A DNA stretch of 64,000 bases from an uncultured Nitrospirota bacterium (GCA_937139405.1 CAKZPV010000004.1:62001-126000); one strand, 5' to 3'; counted from the first letter of the stretch, positions 44,249 through 53,897 are shown. Made by a program: numbers and translations. The notes: generated by a model not told the origin, from the sequence alone.

Positions 44249-45973
44249 ATGACCAATCATCCCATGCATTTGGGCCTCATCTTAATGGCAGCCGCCGACT
44301 TATCAGAATTAGAAATGTTGCCCCATAGCTTCGCCGCCTATGGCTTCGAATTGATTCTCGTTCCAGATGGCGAAACAGCACTCACCACGAGTCAAAAACT
44401 CAAGCCAGATCTAATATTTTTAGATATTACTTTGCCTGATCTGAATGGATTTGATACCTGTCTTCGTCTGAAGGAACTCGAAGCGACAAAACATACTCCC
44501 GTTATTTTCGTCACACCCCCATCGGATAAGGTCAACACCGTGAAAGGTTTTTCCGTGGGCGCTGTAGATTATGTCACCAGACCATTTCAGATAGAGGAAG
44601 TCATTGCGCGCATCACTACTCATTTGAAAATTCGAAATCTCCAGGTTCTTCTGGAGGAAATTATCGCCAATCTCCAGGAGGAAGTGGCTGAACGCAAGCG
44701 GGCTGAAGAAGCGCTCCAAGAATCAATGCTCTTGGTCCAACAAGCCAATGATCGTATGAAAAATGATCTTGCCGCGGCTGCGCGAGTCCAACAAGCGCTT
44801 CTGCCTGATAGATTGCCATCACTCCCAAGCGTGTCCTTTGCCTGGACCTATCGGCCTTGCTCAGAATTAGGAGGAGATTCATTAAACGTGTTTCAGCTTG
44901 ATGCTGACCATGTAGGGCTTTACGTGTTGGATGTCAGCGGACATGGAGTCTCCGCATCACTTCTTTCAGTCACACTCAGCCGGGTATTAATCCCTCGGCG
45001 CGACCCGTCTTGCCTCTTTATCAAAGCTAACCGAGCACTCGAAGCAGACACTCTCGTTTCTCCCGCGGAAGTCGCCGCTCGCTTAAATCGGATGTTTCCA
45101 ATGAGCGAAGAGGGGCGCCAGTATTTCACCTTAATCTATGGAATATTAAATATTCGAAATGGGAAGTTTCGGTACGCTTGTGCTGGCCACCCGCCTCCCC
45201 TCTACATAGCACCCAACCAACAGGTGATCCCATGTGAAACCGGAAATGTCCCGATCGGTCTTTTTGAAGACAGTCACTATGAGGAGGGAATGATCCAACT
45301 TCAACAGGGTGGGCGACTATTCTTGTATTCGGATGGAGTACTCGAAGCCAAGGATGCGTCAAAGGAATTCTTCGGTGAGGCTCGATTACAAAGAACCCTG
45401 GAGGCGACACAGCTATCGCCGTTACAAATCAGCGTCGATTCAATCGCAAACGCCGCGTTGGATTGGACCGGAAACCATCACGCGCAGGATGATTTATCCA
45501 TCCTTGCCTTCGAGTGGACGTCGAACAAGAACGGGCGGCCATCTAATCCGAAGGAACAAGTGGTTCTTGCGCATCAGTTCCCTGCTCGCGCGAAAGAACT
45601 AGGCCCCACGCGAGCTATGACAAGAATGGCTCTCAATAATCATGGGTGGCGCTCCGATATAGTAGAAGACATAATACTGGCCATTGATGAAGCATGTCAG
45701 AACATTATTCGTCATGCCTACCATGGAGAATGCGATGCCCCAATCGCCTTGCATATTGAGCTTAACAACGGAGCTTTGGTTGTCGTACTCGAAGATCAGG
45801 CCCCAACAGTCAGCCCCGATTGTATGAACCCTCGCCCATTTGAGGATATCCGCCCTGGCGGGCTGGGCTGTCATTTCATACAGCAGGCCATGGACACCGT
45901 TTCCATCGAACCATCTCCAACAGGACAAGGCAACCGTCTTCGAATGGTCAAAAACGTACAAGAACTCTCCTAA
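44249..45973 (+). CDS. REC - PP2C (SpoIIE/RsbU) - HATPase (RsbW-like) fusion regulator
   Basis: 574 residues. Receiver domain 1-130 with phospho-acceptor Asp59 in LIFLDITLPDLNGFD, although the N-terminal acidic pair is reduced (LMAAADLS). A coiled coil (about 135-175) leads to a PP2C/SpoIIE phosphatase: ARVQQALLPDRLPSLP, RPCSELGGDSLNVF, GLYVLDVSGHGVSASLLSV, GGRLFLYSDGVLEAKD, DDLSILAFEW. The C terminus is a GHKL HATPase of RsbW type: AIDEACQNIIRHAYHG (N box) and DIRPGGLGCHFIQQAMD (G box). So phosphatase and kinase-like anti-sigma modules for a STAS partner are in one chain. No ribosome site at ATG 44249. The STAS gene follows 14 bp later. Confidence 0.9.
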   Translation: MTNHPMHLGLILMAAADLSELEMLPHSFAAYGFELILVPDGETALTTSQKLKPDLIFLDITLPDLNGFDTCLRLKELEATKHTPVIFVTPPSDKVNTVKGFSVGAVDYVTRPFQIEEVIARITTHLKIRNLQVLLEEIIANLQEEVAERKRAEEALQESMLLVQQANDRMKNDLAAAARVQQALLPDRLPSLPSVSFAWTYRPCSELGGDSLNVFQLDADHVGLYVLDVSGHGVSASLLSVTLSRVLIPRRDPSCLFIKANRALEADTLVSPAEVAARLNRMFPMSEEGRQYFTLIYGILNIRNGKFRYACAGHPPPLYIAPNQQVIPCETGNVPIGLFEDSHYEEGMIQLQQGGRLFLYSDGVLEAKDASKEFFGEARLQRTLEATQLSPLQISVDSIANAALDWTGNHHAQDDLSILAFEWTSNKNGRPSNPKEQVVLAHQFPARAKELGPTRAMTRMALNNHGWRSDIVEDIILAIDEACQNIIRHAYHGECDAPIALHIELNNGALVVVLEDQAPTVSPDCMNPRPFEDIRPGGLGCHFIQQAMDTVSIEPSPTGQGNRLRMVKNVQELS

Positions 45974-45987
45974 GATTCAACTCACAT

Positions 45988-46320
45988 ATGGAACATCACG
46001 TCAGAGAAGAACAAGGCTTTCACATCGTCACTCTCACCGGAGAGATCGACCTAGAGACCTCTCCACAGGCTCGGAAAACCCTACTCGATACGGTCGACCA
46101 AACCACAAAGGTTTTAATAGATATGGCCTCCGTCACATATATCGATAGTTCAGGAATCGCCACCCTCGTAGAAGCATTCCAACGAGCCAAGAAAAAAGGA
46201 GCCTACCTTGCGTTTATCTGTTTGAACCCAGCAGTGGTCCGGGTCCTCACCCTTGCCAGACTCGAAAAAGTATTTACCATCCATCAAGATTTGGAAAGTG
46301 CGGCCCATGCTCAACGCTGA
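45988..46320 (+). CDS. STAS-domain protein (anti-anti-sigma / MlaB-like)
   Basis: 110 residues, single STAS domain: FHIVTLTGEIDLETSPQARK, KVLIDMASVTYIDSSGIATL with the phosphorylatable serine (Ser54/55) and LTLARLEKVFTIHQDLESA. Sequence is closest in look to SpoIIAA/RsbV antagonists. Its end overlaps the start of mlaE by 14 bases, and Mla systems include a small STAS protein, MlaB, that activates the ATPase. It could therefore be the target of the upstream phosphatase/kinase fusion, the MlaB of this transporter, or both. Confidence 0.9.
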   Translation: MEHHVREEQGFHIVTLTGEIDLETSPQARKTLLDTVDQTTKVLIDMASVTYIDSSGIATLVEAFQRAKKKGAYLAFICLNPAVVRVLTLARLEKVFTIHQDLESAAHAQR

Positions 46321-47125
46321 TCATCCCCTCCCCTTCCCTCTGCAAAAGATCGAAAGATTAGGTCGAGCTACGACAAAATGGATTGATGCGCTGGGGTTTG
46401 GCACAGCATTACTTTACCAATCTGTATATTGGATGTGTTTAGGAAGTCGTCGAAAACAACAGGTTCCTCTTGGAGCAATCGTCTCCCAAATGATGGAAGT
46501 CGGGATACGAGCCTTGCCGATAATCTCACTCGTGTCCATCACCATCGGACTCATGTTGGCCATCCAAGGCATCGACGCATTGAAAGATTTCGGCGCAGAG
46601 CATCAAGTCACCTTCGGAGTCTCACTCTCAGTTGTCCGTGAGTTCGCCCCATTGATTACCGGAATTTTGGTCGCTGGGCGATCGGGTTCAGCCTTTGCCG
46701 CACGGCTCAGTACCATGATGATCAATAATGAAATTGATGCATTGCGTGTCATGGGCATCAATCCTGTACGCTTTCTCGTCGTTCCCAGCCTTCTCGCGAT
46801 GATGATCATGGTTCCGTCGCTCACCCTTTGGGCAGATATTGTCGCTCTCCTCGGAGCAGGCCTGTATATTTCTACGGATCTTGGCATTTCGATGGGAACC
46901 TATGTTGCTCAAACGATGTCCTATCTGGGAACAGACGATGTGTTACATGGGTTAGGAAAAAGCCTGGTATTTGGAACCTTGATCACCGTTGTCGGTGTGG
47001 TCAATGGTTCATCCGTGACAGGTGGAGCGGAAGGCGTAGGCCATGTCACGACTCGAGCCGTTGTTCATTCGATATTAGCCATCATATTAGCCGACCTTCT
47101 CATTGTCTTTTTACTGACCCGTTAA
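46307..47125 (+). CDS. mlaE: MlaE-family lipid ABC transporter permease
   Basis: 272 residues. MlaE/YrbE permease with helices around VGIRALPIISLVSITIGLML, FGVSLSVVREFAPLITGILV, the signature GRSGSAFAARLSTMMINNEID (AEIGTM-like loop) and ALRVMGINPVRFLVVPSLL. ATG 46307 overlaps the end of the STAS gene; an earlier in-frame start would lie wholly within that gene. Moves phospholipids between the inner membrane and the periplasmic MCE ring. Confidence 0.94.
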   Translation: MLNADHPLPFPLQKIERLGRATTKWIDALGFGTALLYQSVYWMCLGSRRKQQVPLGAIVSQMMEVGIRALPIISLVSITIGLMLAIQGIDALKDFGAEHQVTFGVSLSVVREFAPLITGILVAGRSGSAFAARLSTMMINNEIDALRVMGINPVRFLVVPSLLAMMIMVPSLTLWADIVALLGAGLYISTDLGISMGTYVAQTMSYLGTDDVLHGLGKSLVFGTLITVVGVVNGSSVTGGAEGVGHVTTRAVVHSILAIILADLLIVFLLTR

Positions 47126-47132
47126 TCAAAAC

Positions 47133-47969
47133 ATGCCCATGTCCACGCTTCATTCTGAATCTCAATCCATCATTGAAGTCACCGATCTCACTACGCATTA
47201 TGGCTCACGAAAAATCCTGAACGGCATTTCGTTGACCGTTAACAAAGGGGAAATCATGGTGATCATGGGTGGCAGCGGATCAGGCAAGAGCACCTTGTTG
47301 CGACATTTAATTGGCTTGGAGCATCCAACTAGCGGTGGCATCAAACTCTTGGGCCAGGACATCGGTCTGATGACGGAACAAGAGATGACGCAGTTTTATC
47401 GAAAACTAGGCGTTGCGTTTCAAGGCGGAGCGTTGTTTAGTTCGATGACGGTCGGGGAAAACATTATGCTTCCACTGCGAGAACACACCAAGCTAGATCA
47501 CAAAACCATGGAAATCATGGCGCGGCTTAAACTTGAAGTCGTCAACCTGGCCGGCTTTGAAAATCTCATGCCCTCCGAACTTTCAGGCGGTATGCTGAAA
47601 CGAGCAGCCTTTGCTCGAGCAGTAATTATGGATCCAGTTCTATTATTTTGTGACGAACCGTCGGCGGGATTAGATCCAGTGGTCTCTTCATCGTTAGACG
47701 AACTCATTCTTCGGCTAAGAGACGCTCTCGACATGACGATCGTCGTGGTCACACACGAACTCGAAAGCGCCTTTCGGATTGCAGACCGCCTGACCGTCTT
47801 GGATAAAGGTGACATTCTGACCATTGGAACCGTAGACGAAGTGCGTGCATCCAACAACCAGCGTATCCAAGACTTGCTCAACCGACACTTTGAAGAAGAG
47901 ATGCTTGACCCAGATGAATACTTGGCCCGCCTCACAGGAGAACCACAAGAAACGCTTATCCATGCATAA
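47133..47969 (+). CDS. mlaF: MlaF-family lipid ABC transporter ATPase
   Basis: 278 residues. ABC ATPase: Walker A GGSGSGKSTLLRHLIGL, Q-loop GVAFQGGALFSSMTVGENI (FQGGALF is typical of MlaF), signature LSGGMLKRAAFARA (LSGGM as in MlaF), Walker B LLFCDEPSAGLDPV and H-loop VVTHELESAFRIADR. C-terminal ~35 residues extend past the ATPase core (FEEEMLDPDEYLARLTGEP). Seven bases after mlaE. Confidence 0.95.
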   Translation: MPMSTLHSESQSIIEVTDLTTHYGSRKILNGISLTVNKGEIMVIMGGSGSGKSTLLRHLIGLEHPTSGGIKLLGQDIGLMTEQEMTQFYRKLGVAFQGGALFSSMTVGENIMLPLREHTKLDHKTMEIMARLKLEVVNLAGFENLMPSELSGGMLKRAAFARAVIMDPVLLFCDEPSAGLDPVVSSSLDELILRLRDALDMTIVVVTHELESAFRIADRLTVLDKGDILTIGTVDEVRASNNQRIQDLLNRHFEEEMLDPDEYLARLTGEPQETLIHA

Positions 47970-48008
47970 CCAATTATCAACATTCTCAACAACAACCGAA
48001 TAAACCGT

Positions 48009-48935
48009 ATGCGTGATTCTCGAACAAACTATCTCATCGTGGGTAGTTTTGTACTCACAATGCTCACGGCTCTTGTTATCTGGCTTGCCGTGCTTTCTGG
48101 CACGACTCAAGCGACTACACCCTATTACATGGAATTTGACAATATCATCGGCCTGTCACTCGGCGGACAAATCCTCTTCGAAGGTTATCCGGTAGGAGAA
48201 ATCGAAGATATTGTCTTTACACAAGGCCCGGAGAAGACTGTCTATCGGCTCAATGTCGAAATTCGTGAAGGATGGGATATACCGAAAGACAGCCTTGCCG
48301 TCATGACACAAGCAAGCTTACTTTCCACCATGGTCGTCGATATCAAAGCCGGCACATCGAATCAGATACTTACTCCCGGGGAACGTATTCCTAGTTTGGG
48401 GTCCACTAACATGATGACGGCCATGTCATCGGTCGCAGCAAAATTGGGAAATCTGGCCGATACAAGCTTGAAACCCCTACTTGAAAACCTCTCAGGAGGC
48501 ACGAACTCCCTCTCAACACTCTCTCAAGATGCCCCTATTATTTTGGAAAATGTTAAAACTTTTACGAGACAATTGACGACTGCCACGACACGACTCAATA
48601 AGATATTAGACAAAAGCGAGAGACCGATCGAGACAATTTTAAGTAAAGCTGAGTTGTCTTCGGGAAGTGTTTCGACACTGACCACAGATTTCCATCAGAC
48701 GCGAAAACAATTAGATGCGCTCTTACTGTCTACACGAAAATTGGTAACCAATAATAGTGGAGAAATTGATCATTCCATTGCCGATTTGCATCATACGTTA
48801 GAAGTCGTGGCCAGCCACATTCAGGAAATCAGCTCAAACTTAGAGGCCACAACACGGAACATGAACGAGCTCACCACCGATCTACGGCGCAATCCGGGAT
48901 TGATCGTACGAGGACGAGAATTTCGCGAACCGTAA
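48009..48935 (+). CDS. mlaD: MCE-family lipid-binding protein MlaD
   Basis: 308 residues. One N-terminal transmembrane helix (YLIVGSFVLTMLTALVIWLA), a MCE domain about 38-125 (YYMEFDNIIGLSLGGQILFEG, VGEIEDIVFTQG, LLSTMVVDIKAGTS) and a long helical C-terminal region rich in heptads (ILENVKTFTRQLTTATTRLN to LEVVASHIQEISSNLEATTR). That tail is longer than in E. coli MlaD (183 residues) and suggests a longer tunnel or coiled-coil as in PqiB/LetB-like relatives. Periplasmic. Confidence 0.93.
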   Translation: MRDSRTNYLIVGSFVLTMLTALVIWLAVLSGTTQATTPYYMEFDNIIGLSLGGQILFEGYPVGEIEDIVFTQGPEKTVYRLNVEIREGWDIPKDSLAVMTQASLLSTMVVDIKAGTSNQILTPGERIPSLGSTNMMTAMSSVAAKLGNLADTSLKPLLENLSGGTNSLSTLSQDAPIILENVKTFTRQLTTATTRLNKILDKSERPIETILSKAELSSGSVSTLTTDFHQTRKQLDALLLSTRKLVTNNSGEIDHSIADLHHTLEVVASHIQEISSNLEATTRNMNELTTDLRRNPGLIVRGREFREP

Positions 48936-48943
48936 AGGAACTC

Positions 48944-49588
48944 ATGAATATGAGAACATCACTTGGGATTTGGTTAAGCGGGCCACTTATAGTGATCGCT
49001 CTTCTACTTAGCGGGTGCCTTGGAGGACAATCCTCTCCAGATTATTTTTATCGATTACAAGTGTCTGCCCCAGAAACACGACTTGACCCGGCGCCTCTCA
49101 ATGGAACGCTTCAAGTCACACGACCTTGGGCAGATGCACTCACAAGTGAACGTCATCTCGTCTATCGTAAAGGAAACAACACCTCTCAACTCAACCATCA
49201 TGCCTACCATCGATGGATAGATTCGCCAACGATTCTCCTACAGCAAGAAATCACTCAATACCTGAGAAAGGCAGGGCTCGCACAACAAGTGGTGACGCCT
49301 GAAATGCGCACGAAAGCAGACTATGCCTTATCCTGTCGAATGGCGAAACTGGAGCGGGTCATTGATCACTCTCCTCGCGTCATTCTGGAACTCGAACTGG
49401 GGATCACGTCAATGAAAGATCGTCGCACTCTTTTACTGCGGACCTATCGTGAAGAACAGCCAACCACAGACCCTGAAGTCACTTCCTCAATTGCTGCTTA
49501 CAATCAAGCTCTTTCAAATATTCTTCAACGTTTCATCAGCGATACATCAAGACTCTCGCTCCTCAAACTCACCGACACTAAGCTGTAA
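48944..49588 (+). CDS. ABC-type transport auxiliary lipoprotein (PqiC-like)
   Basis: 214 residues. Lipoprotein signal GPLIVIALLLSGC; the domain of the PqiC/YmbA-type auxiliary lipoproteins with DYFYRLQVSAPETR, LQVTRPWADALTSERHLVYR and HAYHRWIDSPTILLQQEI. It takes the place of MlaC/MlaA in this operon and probably links the MCE protein to the outer membrane (known for PqiC; inference here). AAGGA before ATG 48944. Confidence 0.87.
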   Translation: MNMRTSLGIWLSGPLIVIALLLSGCLGGQSSPDYFYRLQVSAPETRLDPAPLNGTLQVTRPWADALTSERHLVYRKGNNTSQLNHHAYHRWIDSPTILLQQEITQYLRKAGLAQQVVTPEMRTKADYALSCRMAKLERVIDHSPRVILELELGITSMKDRRTLLLRTYREEQPTTDPEVTSSIAAYNQALSNILQRFISDTSRLSLLKLTDTKL

Positions 49589-49604
49589 TTTCCTTGGCAG
49601 GATT

Positions 49605-51002
49605 TTAAGGGGAAGGAGAAGGCAGGTTTTCTTGAGAAGGAACTGGCAAATCTATTTCTATCCTTGTGCCTTTACCTATCTCACTCTGAATACGCAATTG
49701 GCCGTTCAGCAGCTGAACCAGATGCTTGACGATAGATAAACCCAAACCAGTTCCGCCTTCCTCACGAGATCGAGCTCGATCCACACGGTAAAACCGTTCA
49801 GTAATTCGAGGTAAGTCGGTTGAAGGAATCCCCTGCCCCGTATCTGTCACCCGGAAAACAAGCATGTCATCTAAGCGCTCAACCTGAAACGAAATACTTC
49901 CCCCATCGTCTGAATATTTAATCGCATTGTCGATAAGATTGAGCAAGATTTGAACGATGCGGTCTCGGTCGGCCCAGACCCTAGACTCTGCATGAATCTG
50001 ATTATCAAAATGAAGGTGCTTTTTCTGAACGTGAGGCTGAAACATTTCACCTACTTCATCAACCAGGTCCTTTAACCCAACTGTTTCTAATCGCAAGATC
50101 ACTTTTCCTGATTCAATTTCTGAGAGACTTCGGAGGTCGTTCACCAATCGACTGAGTCGTTCTGCATGCTGATGCGCCACATGTACAAATTTTCGATTGT
50201 TTGGCGTTTCCAAAGATGGTTCATCAAGCAAGGTTTCTAAATATCCAATGATCGCGGCCAGAGGGGTGCGTATCTCATGCGACACGTTATCAATAAATTC
50301 CGCACGGACTTGTTCTAATCGGCGCAATTGGGTCACATCATGTAGCACAATGACACTGCCCTTTTTTTGATAAGCCAATGGAAGCGGCAAGCCATAGATT
50401 TCAACGGTCATACGTGCCGGGGCATGAATATCAATTTCCGCACGTTGCCGTTCATCTAGCCTCAAATCTCGACATTTTTCGACCAATTCCGCTACTTCCT
50501 TATTGCGAATCACTTCCCACACGGACCGTCCTTGCAACTGTTGTTCATCTAACCCAAGAATTCGACAAGCACTCGTATTACTAAAAAGAAACCGCCCATG
50601 AGGATCGAACGCGAGGACCCCTTCCACTAAATTTTGAACAATAATTGAAATTTTAGCCCGTTCCTCTTCAAGATTACCCAACTGATTCTTTATCTCTTCA
50701 ACGATATCCTGGATATCGGAACCAATGGAATCAGGCACGGAAGAGAGTGATGAGCGACCCTTTTGGCTATCAAGTACTTGCCGTAATTCATCAAGGCTTG
50801 CGCGAACCTTGATCTGACTGTCACAAGTTTGGTTCCAAGTTTTCCGTGTCATCATATACGCAACACTGAGCAGACCCATCCCAAAAAATCCGAGCAACCA
50901 GAATGACCATCCCCAGGTCAGGCCCATTCCAACAACCATCATAGCTACGAGCATCCAACCCACAAGAACGAGAGGAGAATTATCCATATGTCGTGTTCTC
51001 AT
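49605..51002 (-). CDS. phoR: Sensor histidine kinase PhoR
   Basis: 465 residues. Two N-terminal membrane helices without a periplasmic sensor loop, a HAMP/PAS linker (IVQNLVEGVLAFDPHGRFLF, SACRILGLDEQQLQGRSVWE), then DHp with FIDNVSHEIRTPLAAIIGYL (phospho-His) and HATPase boxes LLNLIDNAIKYSDDGG, DTGQGIPSTDLPRI and GGTGLGLSIVKHLV. Small membrane part plus PAS is typical of PhoR, which senses Pst/PhoU state rather than phosphate itself. 13 bp downstream of phoB. Confidence 0.92.
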   Translation of the reverse strand: MRTRHMDNSPLVLVGWMLVAMMVVGMGLTWGWSFWLLGFFGMGLLSVAYMMTRKTWNQTCDSQIKVRASLDELRQVLDSQKGRSSLSSVPDSIGSDIQDIVEEIKNQLGNLEEERAKISIIVQNLVEGVLAFDPHGRFLFSNTSACRILGLDEQQLQGRSVWEVIRNKEVAELVEKCRDLRLDERQRAEIDIHAPARMTVEIYGLPLPLAYQKKGSVIVLHDVTQLRRLEQVRAEFIDNVSHEIRTPLAAIIGYLETLLDEPSLETPNNRKFVHVAHQHAERLSRLVNDLRSLSEIESGKVILRLETVGLKDLVDEVGEMFQPHVQKKHLHFDNQIHAESRVWADRDRIVQILLNLIDNAIKYSDDGGSISFQVERLDDMLVFRVTDTGQGIPSTDLPRITERFYRVDRARSREEGGTGLGLSIVKHLVQLLNGQLRIQSEIGKGTRIEIDLPVPSQENLPSPSP

Positions 51003-51015
51003 TCATGCCCAAAAC

Positions 51016-51711
51016 TTATAAATCTGTCTCAGCATCAAAGCGATAGCCAACACCTTTCACTGTGACAACCCGCTTCTGTTCGTCACCTAATTTTTCTCGA
51101 AGTCGCCGGATATGAACATCCACGGTACGGGATTCGATATCAACAGCATTGGAATAGCCCCATACTGTTTCCATAATTTGCTCGCGATTGAGCACACGTC
51201 CATTGGCTTTCATCAAGCCACCTAACAGATCAAACTCCTTGACGGTCAGATCAACCTCTTTCCCTGCAACTGAAACTTGATGTTTGCCTTCATCCACCAC
51301 TAACGTGCCCACCTGCCTCATTGAGACAAGCTCTTGGACTTGCCCTCGCCGTAACACTGCTTTCACTCGAGCCAAGAGTTCCCGTGGACTAAAGGGTTTG
51401 ACCATATAATCATCGGCACCCATCTCCAAACCGACGATGCGGTCAACTTCTTCGGCCTTCGCAGTTAACATAATAATGGCTATGGAGGCAGTTTTGGGAT
51501 CTTTACGAAGTTTTCGGCACACCTCCAACCCATCCACACCTGGCAACATGAGATCTAATACAATCAGATCTGGTATACGCTCTCTGGCCAATTGAAGCGC
51601 TGTCTCTCCATCTCGAGCTTCAAGACAGTTGAGTCCATCTTTTTCGAGATGATACCGAACAAGTTCGACCAAATCTTTTTCGTCATCGACGACTAACACC
51701 GTTGCAGACAT
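51016..51711 (-). CDS. phoB: Response regulator PhoB
   Basis: 231 residues. Receiver with acidic pair VVDDEKDLVELV, phospho-acceptor Asp53 in LIVLDLMLPGVDGLEVCR, Thr in IIMLTAKAEEVD and Lys in DDYMVKPFSPRELLAR, then an OmpR/PhoB winged helix VDLTVKEFDLLGGLMKANGR and DIESRTVDVHIRRLREKLGD. AGGAGA upstream of ATG 51711. First gene of phoB-phoR, 8 kb from pst but facing the same way. Confidence 0.94.
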   Translation of the reverse strand: MSATVLVVDDEKDLVELVRYHLEKDGLNCLEARDGETALQLARERIPDLIVLDLMLPGVDGLEVCRKLRKDPKTASIAIIMLTAKAEEVDRIVGLEMGADDYMVKPFSPRELLARVKAVLRRGQVQELVSMRQVGTLVVDEGKHQVSVAGKEVDLTVKEFDLLGGLMKANGRVLNREQIMETVWGYSNAVDIESRTVDVHIRRLREKLGDEQKRVVTVKGVGYRFDAETDL

Positions 51712-52315
51712 AAGAGTTTCTCCTAAAATTACGCATCAGAGTCCTGGCAATTAGCAAGGCAAATGTTTTCTCTTTGATATCGCTTGAAATATTTTTTAAT
51801 CGCCACAATGGCATGACCCTCATTTTCATGAGGAAAGACGTCGAAACTATGTTCTTTGGTTATTCTGGCCTCTGCCATTCTCCCCAAACAAACCATTAGA
51901 AAGGAAAGGATAGAACAAATATTTCATCGTGGAAGTAACCTTGCAGGCAATGCTAAAGACAATCCTAGCACAACAGGAGAGAAGACAGAACAGAAGGATC
52001 ATCGATTAGAGGAAAAACAACACGAAGATACTATCCAGGAAATCTTCGTCTGACCAGGAGATCGAGCGTGACTTTAGACCAACGCTCTTTTCCATCAGGG
52101 GATCGCAAGAGCTCTCGCGAACGGGCTAGAATGATGTGGGGCAAGACTGTTCACGACCTAGAAAAATTGAACGGCGTGCATTCCCACTGAATTGACCAGC
52201 CCATTCTACTAGTAGCGTAGGATCTAATTTTTGAAGACGCCAGAAATGATGTTCGGCGATTCTTCCCCGGAAGTCGGACCAGTCAAATCGGCAGAAACAC
52301 AACCTGTGCACGCTG
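51712..52315. other. Intergenic, no firm feature
   Basis: Upstream region of phoB and downstream of the AAA+ gene. No clear PHO box upstream of phoB. Two open frames (51856-52053 plus, 52126-52315 minus) lack ribosome sites and were not called. Confidence 0.4.
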
Positions 52316-53719
52316 TTAGCTCGAGGTTTGATCGTATTCGGCGGCCTCGACGAAGAAATAGGTGTGGCACGCTCGATCAATGAACTTTTTTGATAGCGTC
52401 GCCGGAACACTATTAAATTTCGCAATACTAATGATCTGCTCTAAAATATCTCGAGGATGGCAACTCCGCATATTCAGTGAATATTTTTCATACACACCCG
52501 TTAAGAGATAATCGACAGAATCAGGATCATATGGTACACCTTTTTTCTTGCATACTTCTTCAAAGATCTGCTTGAAGCGTTCGGGGGTGGGGTCGGCAAT
52601 GTAGATTTTATTCCGAATCCGACGGAGGAACGCTTCATCAGCCAGTTTCGCTGGCTCTAAATTCGTGGCAAACAACACAATCGTGTCGAAGGGAAGTTGG
52701 AAGACTTTTCCAGTATGTAACGTGAGATAATCCACTCGTTTCTCTAACGGGACAATCCACCGATTCAGGAGATCTCTGGGTCGAACCAACTGCCGACCAA
52801 AATCATCAATCAGAAAAACTCCACCGTTCGATTTGATATGCGGAGGCGCTTTGTAATATTTGGCCGATGCATTAAATGACAAATCCAACGTAGCCATCGT
52901 CAACTCACCACCGGCAAACTCAATCGGCCGCTTGCACAGGACCCAACGAGTATCGCTTTCCTTTTTGTTTTCAATCAATGATCGTGACGCTTCTTGAGGG
53001 GTATCAACTTTGACATGAGTAATCGGATCATAAATTTGAATGATCTGGCCATCTACTTCCATGGCATAGGGGATATAGACTTCGCCTCCCCCTACCGCTT
53101 CCAACATTTTGCCAATAGCTTCGGCCAACACGGTTTTCCCGTTTCCAGGAGGTCCATACAAGAAAATGGCCCACCCAGAATTCACGGCCTCCCCAAGCTG
53201 ATCAACCGTACCAGGAGTCAAGACTAAATGTTCGGTCGCGGCAGTCACCGTCCGCCGGTCAATAGTCAAACTATTTACAGGCTGACTTTTCACCATGGCG
53301 ACATATTGCTGCAAGGTCACAGGAGCCGGCCCGACATATCGACATAAATCGAGAAAAGCCTTGGCTCGTTCACGACCAGCCTCAGTCAGCACATACCGCA
53401 GTAATACGCCGAGCGACTCCCCATGCCCTTTGACCTCGCAGAACTTTTCTCTTTGAATGAGCGTAAAGAGTTCCTTCATGACGCCATAGGGCAATTTCAT
53501 AATTTCCCCGGCAGATCGTTCTGTCAGTTCTCCATGTGTGAACAACGTTCGCACCAGCAATTGCACAAGCAATTCTTCTGGCAAACCTGTTTCTTCAACC
53601 GTTGTGGGAGCTGAAAGATGACGTGTCTTAGGAGTCGATTGAGGAGCCTCATCGGTTACGGTTGCGGAATTTCCATTGGTCGCATTCTCATAATTCGGGA
53701 TAGTAGGGGTACCGATCAT
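52316..53719 (-). CDS. AAA+ ATPase with N-terminal winged-helix-like domain
   Basis: 467 residues. About 120 N-terminal residues with a helical, winged-helix-like domain (ELTERSAGEIMKLPYGVMKE), then AAA+ core: Walker A YGPPGNGKTVLAEAIG, Walker B GGVFLIDDFGRQLV, sensor-1 TIVLFATNLEPAKLADEAFL and arginine-finger/sensor-2 FLRRIRNKIYIADPTPERF. Pattern matches the MoxR-like or type IV pilus-neighbourhood AAA proteins of unknown substrate. AAGGAGA before ATG 53719. Alone; divergent from the SBP gene. Confidence 0.88.
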   Translation of the reverse strand: MIGTPTIPNYENATNGNSATVTDEAPQSTPKTRHLSAPTTVEETGLPEELLVQLLVRTLFTHGELTERSAGEIMKLPYGVMKELFTLIQREKFCEVKGHGESLGVLLRYVLTEAGRERAKAFLDLCRYVGPAPVTLQQYVAMVKSQPVNSLTIDRRTVTAATEHLVLTPGTVDQLGEAVNSGWAIFLYGPPGNGKTVLAEAIGKMLEAVGGGEVYIPYAMEVDGQIIQIYDPITHVKVDTPQEASRSLIENKKESDTRWVLCKRPIEFAGGELTMATLDLSFNASAKYYKAPPHIKSNGGVFLIDDFGRQLVRPRDLLNRWIVPLEKRVDYLTLHTGKVFQLPFDTIVLFATNLEPAKLADEAFLRRIRNKIYIADPTPERFKQIFEEVCKKKGVPYDPDSVDYLLTGVYEKYSLNMRSCHPRDILEQIISIAKFNSVPATLSKKFIDRACHTYFFVEAAEYDQTSS

Positions 53720-53897
53720 ACGTGCTCTCCTTTATTCGTTCCGTGTAAAGGATCGATGAAAATATTCCTCAGAAGGTTTTCTCTATCCTGAAGTTCAAAA
53801 TATCTGTAAAATTATCAAAACAGCTGAATACTGCACGACATCGCTCTCTTCCTTGATCATGAAACATCAATCACCTTGTGAATAGATAACGAACACG

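Noticed and set aside
51856-52053. 65-codon plus-strand frame of charged, low-complexity composition
   Set aside because: Starts at a TTG without ribosome site and lies in a spacer; no family resemblance.
52126-52425. 99-codon minus-strand frame overlapping the end of the AAA+ gene
   Set aside because: Largely antisense or out-of-frame to a solid gene; the free part has no ribosome site.
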